From JAWXCE01 sp034440495 (GTDB taxonomy: Bacteria > Pseudomonadota > Alphaproteobacteria > Rhizobiales > Rhodomicrobiaceae), in NCBI GenBank assembly GCA_034440495.1, contig JAWXCE010000042.1:1-64000 (forward strand): a stretch of DNA of 64,000 nt. The letters are read 5' to 3'. Position numbers and translations under genes: made by a program. Positions within the stretch are counted from its first letter, which is position 1. The number at the start of each line of letters is the position of its first letter. Positions 1 to 7,093 of the stretch are shown here, one piece after another. Below the pieces are notes generated by a model. That model was not told the origin of the DNA. It made no database searches and saw only the letters and a program-made list of their open reading frames with translations.

Positions 1-393
1 AACAATGAACATTGTAGAGACCAGCAACTGAATTGGGATAACGATTACGTTAAGCCAAATACTCTGCTGCACAAATTCTTGAGAGGGTACTGTTTGTGGG
101 TCAGTCACTACTACTAAAGCAACGAAATAAATGAAAATCAGCGTATAAGTTGCAACTATTAGAAGTAATGGTAAAAATCCAATTCGCATGACGAATAAAA
201 AATTGCGAAATATATAACTAAAGCTGCGCCAAGCAATATTGATGGACAGCTTGGTTGATAGGTTGGCTGATCTGCCATTTGAGTTGTATACGTATTTCCC
301 ACCCACTTGTTTAAATGAAAGGCATATCCCGTAGCCCGCAAATATAAAGGGCGAATGATGCGCGTGCTCGCAGTTGCCGCGCGGCTGTTGCAT
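1..393 (-). CDS. Partial integral membrane protein (N-terminal part, runs off the left edge)
   Basis: An open minus-strand frame with no stop runs from an ATG at 391-393 to base 1 (131 codons, C-terminus outside the window). Residues 50-80 hold a basic amphipathic stretch (WRSFSYIFRNFLFVMRIGF), followed by two strongly hydrophobic segments (LPLLLIVATYTLIFIYFVAL and, after a short polar loop, NVIVIPIQLLVSTMFIV). This arrangement, a basic helix leading into 'RIGFLPLLL', resembles uncharacterised alphaproteobacterial multi-pass proteins, but I cannot name a family. The start is uncertain: there is no clear ribosome-binding site, and the first 20 codons lie in GC-rich DNA whereas the rest is AT-rich. 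GTG at 304-306 or ATG at 187-189 are alternatives. Reading the neighbouring frame at 159-404 gives no membrane pattern. Confidence 0.6.
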   Translation of the reverse strand, partial: MQQPRGNCEHAHHSPFIFAGYGICLSFKQVGGKYVYNSNGRSANLSTKLSINIAWRSFSYIFRNFLFVMRIGFLPLLLIVATYTLIFIYFVALVVVTDPQTVPSQEFVQQSIWLNVIVIPIQLLVSTMFIV

Positions 394-410
394 CTGCGTC
401 GCAACGATGC

Positions 411-1478
411 TTAAGCGCTGAAGCGGCGCACCTTGTGCAAGTGATTGATTGCGAGGGCGAGCAGGATCACCGCGCCGCCCTGATGCGCCAGTCCAAGCCA
501 TAGCGGCACGGCGGCGATGACCGTCCACACGCCGAGCGCCGCCTGAGCGAAAACAGCCGCGCCAATCCACAACGCCGACACCGTCACCGCCCGAGGCTGC
601 GAGCGCCGCCACACGGCCAGCATATGCAGCAGCCCCCACACAACGATGGCGTAGGCCATGAGCCGATGATTGAACTGCACGGTGGTGACGTTCTCGAAGA
701 TATCGCGCCACCACGGCGTTATGGCGCCAATGTTCGATGGGATGACCTCGCCATCCATAAGCGGCCAGGTGTTGTGCGCCTTGCCCGCATCCAGCCCGGC
801 CACGAACCCGCCGAAAATGAATTGCAGGTATATCGCTGTGGCAAGCCCCGCCGCTGAGATGCTTATAGCGCTCCATCTGGCGGATTGTCGGCGTGAGGGC
901 TTATCCCAACTCAGGGCCATCCAGAGAATCGCTGCAAACAGCGCAATGGCGAGGCCAAGATGCGCAGCAAGCCGGTACTGGCTCACATCCACACGGTCAA
1001 CCAGCCCGCTCTGCACCATGTACCAGCCGAGAAAGCCCTGCAAACCGCCAAGCGCGAACAGCACGAGGAACTTCGGCGATTGCGCCAGCTTGATGCGGCA
1101 AGTTGCCAAAAATGCGATAAAGGGCAGCAGAAACACCAGCCCGATCATACGCCCGAGAAAACGGTGCGCCCATTCCCACCAGTAGATGAACTGAAATTCT
1201 GATAGGGTCATGCCGCGATTGATGATCTGATATTCCGGAATTTGCTTATATTTATTGAAAGCCTGCTGCCATGCACCATCGCTCATTGGGGGGATGACGC
1301 CTAGAAGCGGCTTCCACTCCGTAATCGACAATCCCGACTCCGTTAGCCGGGTAGCGCCGCCGACAAGAACCATGGCGAAAATCATTACAGCCAGCGTATA
1401 TAGCCAAATGGCAACGGCGCGGCTCGGTTGTGCGTTGCCGTGGTATGCGTCAGCCCAATTAAAGCTGGATGTTGTCAT
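411..1478 (-). CDS. ctaA: Heme A synthase (COX15/CtaA family)
   Basis: A 355-residue inner-membrane protein that oxidises the C8 methyl group of heme O to the formyl group of heme A, used by aa3-type cytochrome oxidases. Conserved features are the early 'GGATRLTESGLSITEWKP' segment (about residues 40-57), the paired histidine motifs (WWEWAHRFLGR, then AAHLG), and in the second half FNHRLMAY and AHQGGA, which supply the heme ligands. About eight hydrophobic helices are present, as in alphaproteobacterial type 2 enzymes. I chose ATG at 1476-1478; a TTG four codons upstream is the only longer option. The DUF2842 gene diverges 70 bp away, an arrangement common in Rhizobiales. No other cytochrome oxidase gene is in the window. 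Confidence 0.96.
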   Translation of the reverse strand: MTTSSFNWADAYHGNAQPSRAVAIWLYTLAVMIFAMVLVGGATRLTESGLSITEWKPLLGVIPPMSDGAWQQAFNKYKQIPEYQIINRGMTLSEFQFIYWWEWAHRFLGRMIGLVFLLPFIAFLATCRIKLAQSPKFLVLFALGGLQGFLGWYMVQSGLVDRVDVSQYRLAAHLGLAIALFAAILWMALSWDKPSRRQSARWSAISISAAGLATAIYLQFIFGGFVAGLDAGKAHNTWPLMDGEVIPSNIGAITPWWRDIFENVTTVQFNHRLMAYAIVVWGLLHMLAVWRRSQPRAVTVSALWIGAAVFAQAALGVWTVIAAVPLWLGLAHQGGAVILLALAINHLHKVRRFSA

Positions 1479-1548
1479 CGCTGGTATCAATTCGAAAGCT
1501 GGCGCTTACGCAGCGCGACCGCAGATTACAAAGGATTAGGTTATCGTC

Positions 1549-1788
1549 ATGACTATACGCACCCGGAAGCTGCTTGGAACCATAGCGATTGTCAGCTTTT
1601 CGTCACTCTACTTTTTCGTCGCAATCACGATTGCGCTCGCCCGTCTGCCAGACACATCCGTCCTGGTGCAGATGGCATTCTATTTCGTGACAACGCTGAT
1701 ATGGTTCATCTTTGCTGCGGCGGTTATTTACTGGATGCAGAAGCAACCTGCAACACGCGCTCAGGCGACTGAGGCTCTACGACCATAA
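1549..1788 (+). CDS. DUF2842 family small membrane protein
   Basis: A 79-residue protein with a basic N-terminus (MTIRTRKLLGT), two hydrophobic helices (about residues 9-30 and 41-62) and the family-typical ending 'IYWMQKQP'. These are the hallmarks of DUF2842, a short two-helix protein almost confined to Alphaproteobacteria and usually beside heme or ctaA-region genes. Its function is unknown. An AAAGGATTAGG stretch upstream of the ATG can act as a ribosome-binding site. The last 28 bases overlap the 3' end of the convergent deacetylase-like gene. Confidence 0.88.
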   Translation: MTIRTRKLLGTIAIVSFSSLYFFVAITIALARLPDTSVLVQMAFYFVTTLIWFIFAAAVIYWMQKQPATRAQATEALRP

Positions 1789-2813
1789 GCGTAACCAGAC
1801 ATTGACGACAACGCAGCGCCGCAAACCGCCTGCGCATCCAGCAGCGCGTCCGGCGCATCGGACAGAAGCATACGCGGCAAGGTAGCAAAGTGCGTCGCGT
1901 CTTCAGCGAATAACGCGCCGCCTGCTGGCAGACAAGCGGTGCGGAAGCCCAGCGAGCTAGCAATTTCCAGATCCCGCTGCTCGACAAAACCATGCCAGCC
2001 CGCCCCGAACGCCAAATCTAGCGGCTTCACGCCCAGCTCCGCAACAATACGGCCTGCAGCGGCGGCGAAGCTATCGTGCACCGTATCGTATGAAGATGCA
2101 GTGGCCGCATGACGATCCGGCGCTAGCAGACCAACGCTGACGAGCGGGTCTTTTAAGAGTTGCTTTACCGCCTGCCACCCTGGTTGTGCAGCAGCAATAT
2201 ACGGCATATCTATTCCGTCTGCTTCGCACATTGCCCAAACAGCGCGCTTCACTGCTTCCTGAGGCTGCCGGAGTAAGAGTGGAACTAGATTATCCAGAGT
2301 TTCCGCTTTTTCCTCTAGCGTGTGACAACGTCCGCGAAACGTTTGCCCACGAACGGCTAGGGAGATGGCGTCCGTTTTTAGGACAAGCATTTCAAGCGCG
2401 AACCACCAGGCCGCAGCGTGTTTGTCCAGAGCTTGCGGAGAAACGAAAATAGTCAGCGGAATATTGCGCTTTTTCAGTGCCGGGTAGCCAAACTCAATAA
2501 GCCCTTCAGATGGTCCATCGAACGTAAAACACGCCATGCGGCCCGCAGCGCCCTGTATTAGCCGACAATAGGTTTGTTCGAGGGACGTAAAGGAAACATT
2601 CGCGGCCATCACGGCGTCTAAAAATTCATCGAAAAGACTAGGATCTATGGAAGCGAGTGCCTGTGTTTCACAACGCACATTGTCCATTGATTTTAAACGT
2701 TGTATACGAAGCACGGCGCCAGCGCCCGGCGCGACATGAACGCACGCATTGGGCCAGTTGCCTGGGCGTGTGGAGACACGCGACAAAAAACTATGAAGTT
2801 GCGATTGTATCAT
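1761..2813 (-). CDS. Polysaccharide deacetylase-like protein with degenerate metal site
   Basis: A 350-residue protein that follows the NodB/polysaccharide deacetylase family along its length: 'CFTFDGPSEGLIEFGYPALKK', then 'IPLTIFVSPQALD', 'AAWWFALEML', a late 'GRIVAELG', and a C-terminal 'LEIASSLGFRTAC...TLPRMLL'. The usual catalytic and metal motif TFDDGY reads TFDGPS here, so one of the two aspartates is gone. The usual GxHTxxH histidine motif reads GLLAPDRH, losing its first histidine. Catalysis is therefore doubtful and a structural or binding role is possible. I chose ATG at 2811-2813 because AAAGGTTG precedes it; a longer in-frame extension to 2936 has no support. The gene is convergent with the DUF2842 gene. 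Confidence 0.78.
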   Translation of the reverse strand: MIQSQLHSFLSRVSTRPGNWPNACVHVAPGAGAVLRIQRLKSMDNVRCETQALASIDPSLFDEFLDAVMAANVSFTSLEQTYCRLIQGAAGRMACFTFDGPSEGLIEFGYPALKKRNIPLTIFVSPQALDKHAAAWWFALEMLVLKTDAISLAVRGQTFRGRCHTLEEKAETLDNLVPLLLRQPQEAVKRAVWAMCEADGIDMPYIAAAQPGWQAVKQLLKDPLVSVGLLAPDRHAATASSYDTVHDSFAAAAGRIVAELGVKPLDLAFGAGWHGFVEQRDLEIASSLGFRTACLPAGGALFAEDATHFATLPRMLLSDAPDALLDAQAVCGAALSSMSGYAYGRRASVA

Positions 2814-2934
2814 TTTCAACCTTTGGCGCTCAACTTGGAGGAGACATTTTCTCAACTTTGCCACGATTCGCACGGGTTTATACCTTGCCCTTTCATAACA
2901 TTTGATATTGTTCACATCCAGAGATTGCACACGC

Positions 2935-2961
2935 AAAAAAAACGCCGGTTAAACCGGCGTT
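2935..2961 (-). terminator. Rho-independent terminator after the Gly-rich secreted protein
   Basis: An 8-bp GC-rich stem (AACGCCGG/CCGGCGTT, 2941-2961) with a five-base loop is followed on the minus strand by a run of T (2935-2940). It lies 25 bases past the stop codon of the Gly-rich gene. Confidence 0.85.
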
Positions 2962-2985
2962 TCATTTTCAATTTGCGCTAATCGT

Positions 2986-3549
2986 TTAGTAGCAAGCCCG
3001 GCGGCAATAACGCACTGGACGATATGCACGGCAACGGGAGTAACAACTTCCGCCATCATAGCCGTAATAGTCGGGATAGAAGTAGAGTCCCGAGCCATAA
3101 CCCCGGCGATAGAAACGGCGCCCTCTACGGTTGTTACTATAGTTTCTGCCGCGTCCGCGATTATAACCGTTGCGATTGCCACGATTGCCTTGGAAACTAA
3201 ATCCGCTACGGCCTCCGTTGCGAAACCCGCTTCGGCCACCGCCGTCGTTGCTACGGAAGTTACGCGCTCCGCCGCCGCCACCCGTGCGGCCGCCACCACC
3301 GCTACCGCGGCCGAAACCGCCACCACCGCCGCCGCCGCCGCTTCTGGCTCCGCCGCCGCCACTGTTACCGCCGCCGCCGCTATTGCCGCCACCGCCTCTA
3401 CCAACTAGAATCGCATCGGCGTTTATCTGAGTTGCGTTAGTGTTCATGCTGACCGTTGTGTTTGTTGCAGACCCTGCTGTCGCGACATTCGCCGCAAAGG
3501 CGATGCCTAACATTAAAGGCGCCGCTAAAAAAATTTTCTTAATGACCAT
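2986..3549 (-). CDS. Secreted Gly-rich protein with Arg/Tyr/Cys-rich tail
   Basis: A 187-residue predicted exported protein. An N-terminal signal peptide (MVIKKIFLAAPLMLGIAFAANVATA) is followed by an Asn/Thr spacer and a roughly 60-residue low-complexity Gly block with Ser, Arg and Asn. Next come an Arg/Asn/Gly region (NRGRGRNYSNNRRGRR) and a Tyr-rich tail ending in four cysteines spaced C-3-C-8-C-3-C. ATG at 3547-3549 is chosen because GGAGG lies six bases upstream; a second ATG at 3561 overlaps that site. Function is unknown. Gly-rich secreted proteins can be structural or RNA-binding, but nothing here decides between them. It is transcribed alone and has its own terminator. The cysteine spacing resembles that of the small protein at 34778-35038. 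Confidence 0.8.
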   Translation of the reverse strand: MVIKKIFLAAPLMLGIAFAANVATAGSATNTTVSMNTNATQINADAILVGRGGGGNSGGGGNSGGGGARSGGGGGGGGFGRGSGGGGRTGGGGGARNFRSNDGGGRSGFRNGGRSGFSFQGNRGNRNGYNRGRGRNYSNNRRGRRFYRRGYGSGLYFYPDYYGYDGGSCYSRCRAYRPVRYCRRACY

Positions 3550-3725
3550 AATGGCCTCCATTTATAATGTGCGAGTCCCGCGTATGTTACGTCACCGCCT
3601 TTATAAACGGCAATCCTATCAACAGACGCAGGGATCGTAACCATAGTTCCCGCCCGACGGGTTCAGAATCTTACAAGCCTAAAAATTATAACAACCATAA
3701 CAACACACTGTTCTGATTTGCTTAA

Positions 3726-4970
3726 CTATGGCACTTTCGTGTCGGCGTCGTGATCCATGCATCGCACAGCCTGCTCACTGTGCATTTTTGCAATTGTGCT
3801 GACGGTAAATCCAAGCTGGTGTAGCACCTCGTTTGTATGCTCTCCAAGAAGCGGCGCCGGACGCAACACGGCTCCAGGTGTTTCCGACAGCTTGATAGGG
3901 AGACCGAGTGTCTCCATCACCCCCGCGACCGGATGGACGACCTCAGTCACCATCTCACGTGAGTGTGTCTGAGGGTCGGCGTGCATCTCGGCGATGGAGA
4001 GGACTGGGCCTGCGGGGATCCCGACTTTTTCGAAGTTTTGAAGCCAAGCCTGGGTGCTTCGTGTGCGAAAGATAGCAGCGAGAGCCTGTGCAAGGGCACC
4101 CAGATTTGTCATACGCGCTTTGTTAGTCGCAAACCGTTCGTCATCGTTCAAGTCTTCTTTCCCAAGAATGATGAGCAGACGCAGCCAGTTTGCTTGATTG
4201 GCGGCGCCAACATTGATCCACCCATCTGCTGTCTCAAAGGATTGATATGGCGCGTTCAGCGGGTGCGCCGAACCCATCGGCCCAGGAGAAACGCGGGTTG
4301 CCATCGCGATGGCGGACTGCCAATAGGTCAGCGTGATCCCTGCCTCAAACAGCGACGTATCGACCCGCTGCCCCAACCCTGTCTTCAGTTTTTGGGTGTA
4401 AGCGGCGATGACGCCCATCGCGGCCAGAATGCCGGCGGTGATGTCGGTAACAGGCGCGCCAACCTTCACCGGGGGCCTGCCCGGCCCTTCGCCGGTGATC
4501 GCCATCAGCCCCGACATGCCTTGCGCGATAAGGTCAAAGCCGCCGCGCTCCGCATAGGGACCGGTGCGCCCAAACCCGGAAATTTCGCAGTAAATCAGGC
4601 CGGGGTTGATTACCCTGAGCGTCTCATAGCCAAGTCCGAGCTTTTCCATCGCGCCGAAGCGATAATTTTCAATCAACACGTCCGCAGTTTCGACCAGCCT
4701 AAGCACAACCTCCCGGCCCTTTGCGTGCTTGAGATCGACGGCGATGCCGCGCTTGTTACGGTTCACCATCATGAACGCGGCGGACTCGCCATTGATATCC
4801 GGCGGCAGGAACCGGCGGCTGTCATCGCCGCCATCGGCATTCTCGACCTTGATAACATCCGCGCCGAGATCGGCGAGCATCAACCCGCACACCGGCCCGG
4901 CCATGATATGCGCCAGTTCAATGACGCGCATACCCTTCAACGGTCCTCTCGGTTCGACAGTGTCCCTCAT
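3726..4970 (-). CDS. CaiB/BaiF family III CoA-transferase
   Basis: A 414-residue family III CoA-transferase, which moves CoA between carboxylic acids through an aspartyl-CoA thioester. Typical landmarks are 'GMRVIELAHIMAGPVCGLMLADLGADVIKVE' near residues 14-44 and 'NRNKRGIAVDLK' at about 70. Later come 'ISGFGRTGPYAERGGFDLIAQGMSGLMAITG', which contains the catalytic-aspartate neighbourhood (GGFD), and 'GLGQRVDTSLFEAG'. The start ATG (4968-4970) lies one base after the stop of the upstream crotonase gene, so translation is probably coupled. A longer frame to 5066 only overlaps that gene. The substrate is unknown. It is the last gene of the operon aminotransferase-crotonase-CoA-transferase. Confidence 0.92.
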   Translation of the reverse strand: MRDTVEPRGPLKGMRVIELAHIMAGPVCGLMLADLGADVIKVENADGGDDSRRFLPPDINGESAAFMMVNRNKRGIAVDLKHAKGREVVLRLVETADVLIENYRFGAMEKLGLGYETLRVINPGLIYCEISGFGRTGPYAERGGFDLIAQGMSGLMAITGEGPGRPPVKVGAPVTDITAGILAAMGVIAAYTQKLKTGLGQRVDTSLFEAGITLTYWQSAIAMATRVSPGPMGSAHPLNAPYQSFETADGWINVGAANQANWLRLLIILGKEDLNDDERFATNKARMTNLGALAQALAAIFRTRSTQAWLQNFEKVGIPAGPVLSIAEMHADPQTHSREMVTEVVHPVAGVMETLGLPIKLSETPGAVLRPAPLLGEHTNEVLHQLGFTVSTIAKMHSEQAVRCMDHDADTKVP

Positions 4971-4971
4971 G

Positions 4972-5751
4972 TCAGCGCCCTGTAAATTCCGGCTTGGTTT
5001 TGGCCAAAAACCCCTGATAGCCGATTTTAAAATCCTCGGTGGCGTAGCATGCATAGCCTTCCGCAATCTCTTGCTGCGTGAGCGGCTCGCCGCTTTCGAG
5101 ACGTTTTAGGAACGCCTTGTGCCAGCGGGCGACCAAAGGCGCGCCATCTGCTATTCGTTGCGCAGTCGCATACGCCTCGCGTTCCACCTCAGCATCTGAA
5201 GTAACGCGGGTTATTAAGCCGAGCTGAAGCGCCTTGGCGGCGCCAAAAATCTGCCCCTCAAGCAAAATCTCCAGCGTCGCAGCACGGCCGACAAGGCGAA
5301 GCAGGCCTTCGATTTCCGGATAAGCCATAACTAGACCGAGCTTATTTATCGGCGCACCGAAGCGAGCGCTTTCACCGCATATACGGATATCACAGCAAGC
5401 GGCGATTTCCATGCCGCCGCCGACGCATATGCCTTCGATCAACGCGACTGTCGGGTGGCGGCATTCGCGGATAGCGGCGAGCGCCTTATGCAATAACTCG
5501 CCATAGGCGGCTGCCTGCTTTGGATTGGAGCGCTCGGTCTCGAATTCGCTGATATCGTTGCCGGGGGAGAAGGCTTTTCCGCCAGCGCCGCGCAAAACGA
5601 TACATCGCAACGCTTCATCTGCCGAGAGCGCCAGCATCGCGCCCGCCAGCGCGCCCCACATGGGCTTGGTCATGGCGTTAAGCTTTTGGGGGCGGTTGAG
5701 TATGACGGTGGCGATGGCCTCGTCACGCTCAAATTTTATGAGGTCAGACAT
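4972..5751 (-). CDS. Enoyl-CoA hydratase/isomerase (crotonase) family protein
   Basis: A 259-residue crotonase-fold protein. The oxyanion-hole segments are visible: 'GAGGKAFSPGNDISEF' near residues 57-72 and 'ALIEGICVGGGMEIAACCDIRI' near 100-121. The usual second catalytic glutamate region (FGxPExxLG) reads 'FGAPINKLGL', so it lacks that glutamate and may catalyse something other than classical 2-enoyl-CoA hydration. ATG at 5749-5751 begins one base after the aminotransferase stop codon; the upstream in-frame extension overlaps that gene and is not real. It sits between an aminotransferase and a CoA-transferase, suggesting a small acyl-CoA catabolic route whose substrate I cannot identify. 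Confidence 0.9.
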   Translation of the reverse strand: MSDLIKFERDEAIATVILNRPQKLNAMTKPMWGALAGAMLALSADEALRCIVLRGAGGKAFSPGNDISEFETERSNPKQAAAYGELLHKALAAIRECRHPTVALIEGICVGGGMEIAACCDIRICGESARFGAPINKLGLVMAYPEIEGLLRLVGRAATLEILLEGQIFGAAKALQLGLITRVTSDAEVEREAYATAQRIADGAPLVARWHKAFLKRLESGEPLTQQEIAEGYACYATEDFKIGYQGFLAKTKPEFTGR

Positions 5752-5752
5752 A

Positions 5753-6955
5753 TTACTGAGCGGCAACCTGGTGCACAGCGCTTTCGCCTGCGACGCCCGC
5801 CAGATAATCCACCGCCGCCTGCACGCCACCGCGCTGATGCGGCACGCCCGCCATACGCAGGCCCATCTCCACACCCGACAACGCGCCGAGGATCGTCAGG
5901 TCATTGGTGTCGCCAATATGACCGATGCGGAAAATCTTGTCGGCGACTTTGCTAAGGCCCACGCCCAGCGACATGTCAAAGTTTTTCAGGATCAGCAGGC
6001 GCACGGCGTCGGCGCTATGGCCAGCGGGGGTTAAGACCGCCGTCACCGTGTTGGAGTAATCGCGCGGGTTGGCGCAAAGGGTTTCGAGGCCCCAAGCCTG
6101 CACGGCGCGGCGCGTCGCTTCCGCCAGACGGTCGTGGCGGGCGTACATGTTCTCCAGACCTTCTTCCTGGATCATTAGCAACGCCTCGTCGAGGCCGTAG
6201 AGCATATTTGTGCCCGGCGTATAGGGAAAATAGCCCCGTTCATTGGTGGCGATGATCTCTTTCCAGTCCCAGTAAACCTTCGGCAATTTTGCCGTTTCCG
6301 TCGCCTTCAGCGCCTTCTGGCTAACGCCCGTAAAGCTGAGGCCGGGAGGCAGCATCAAACCCTTTTGCGAGCCGCCGACGGTCACGTCCACCTGCCACTC
6401 GTCCTGCATATAAGGCATCGAGGCGAGCGAGGAGATCGTGTCGACCATGTAGAGCGCCGGATGGCCAGCCGCGTCAATGGCCTTGCGGATCAGGGCGATG
6501 GGGGATGTGCATCCAGTCGAGGTTTCATTATGGACAACGCATACGGCTTTGATCTCGTGGTTTTTGTCATCACGCAACCGAGCCTCGATGGCGGCTTCAT
6601 CCGCGCCGCGACGCCAGTCAGTCGGCATGAACTCGGTCTGAAGGCCAAGCCCATCCGCTATCTTCTTCCATAGCGTGGCGAACTGGCCGGTTTCGACCAT
6701 AAGCACCTTGTCGCCGGGCGAAAGCGTGTTAACGAGCGCGGCCACCCAGGCGCCCGTGCCGGACGACGGATAAATGACGATCGGATCCTTCGTGCCGAAG
6801 ACCGGCTTCAGGTTCTCCAGAATTTTTAACGTCAGCTTGCCAAAATCTGGACCGCGATGGTCGATGGTCGGTTTGTCCATCGCTCGCAAAATGCGGTCGG
6901 GTACGGGTGTCGGGCCGGGAATATTCAAAAAATGACGGCCGGGTTTTCTAGCCAT
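5753..6955 (-). CDS. Serine/alanine-glyoxylate aminotransferase family protein
   Basis: A 400-residue class V PLP-dependent aminotransferase of the serine-glyoxylate / alanine-glyoxylate group, which converts glyoxylate to glycine using an amino donor. Features: 'HFLNIPGPTPVP' at the N-terminus, 'DHRGPDFGKL', 'YPSSGTGAWVAALVNTLSPGD' (phosphate-binding region), 'VVHNETSTG', 'MVDTISSLASMP' (PLP-binding Asp), and 'VGGSQKGLMLPPG', where Lys is the Schiff-base residue. The length matches SgaA. An AAGGAGC site precedes the ATG at 6953-6955. It is the first gene of a three-gene operon that diverges from a 2-hydroxyacid dehydrogenase gene. A pairing of glycolate-type oxidation with glyoxylate amination is plausible but inferred. 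No serine-cycle gene flanks it. Confidence 0.9.
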   Translation of the reverse strand: MARKPGRHFLNIPGPTPVPDRILRAMDKPTIDHRGPDFGKLTLKILENLKPVFGTKDPIVIYPSSGTGAWVAALVNTLSPGDKVLMVETGQFATLWKKIADGLGLQTEFMPTDWRRGADEAAIEARLRDDKNHEIKAVCVVHNETSTGCTSPIALIRKAIDAAGHPALYMVDTISSLASMPYMQDEWQVDVTVGGSQKGLMLPPGLSFTGVSQKALKATETAKLPKVYWDWKEIIATNERGYFPYTPGTNMLYGLDEALLMIQEEGLENMYARHDRLAEATRRAVQAWGLETLCANPRDYSNTVTAVLTPAGHSADAVRLLILKNFDMSLGVGLSKVADKIFRIGHIGDTNDLTILGALSGVEMGLRMAGVPHQRGGVQAAVDYLAGVAGESAVHQVAAQ

Positions 6956-7067
6956 GGTCGTATAACGCTCCTTGCTACGTTTTGCTGAGTAAGTAAGTTT
7001 GGGCCTGATTGAACATTTTAGCGATTTTCATGACGCTTGTGCAGCGCCGTATGCTCCCGTTATAACT

Positions 7068-7080
7068 GAATTACGTATTC
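7068..7080. promoter_or_regulatory. Candidate regulator-binding inverted repeat in the divergent promoter region
   Basis: The 138-bp gap between the aminotransferase operon and the FAD/Fe-S dehydrogenase holds a short inverted repeat, GAAT-N5-ATTC, 13 bp before the dehydrogenase start codon. A GntR/FCD regulator is encoded directly downstream of the dehydrogenase, and such regulators often bind short palindromes in their own promoter. This is a weak candidate with no second copy seen. Confidence 0.25.
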
Positions 7081-7093
7081 ATTTAAGGATCAA

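Noticed and set aside
159..404. 81-codon minus-strand frame at the left edge
   Set aside because: The alternative frame from 393 to 1 gives clear membrane helices and stays open to the window edge; this one does not look like protein.
3170..3430. Proline-rich plus-strand frame and apparent trinucleotide repeats
   Set aside because: These mirror the Gly-rich coding block of the minus-strand secreted protein; the repeat is irregular and is not a CRISPR or tandem array.
3963..4985. Long plus-strand open frame (340 codons) opposite the CoA-transferase
   Set aside because: It is antisense to a clear enzyme gene, has no domain pattern and reflects GC-rich codon bias.
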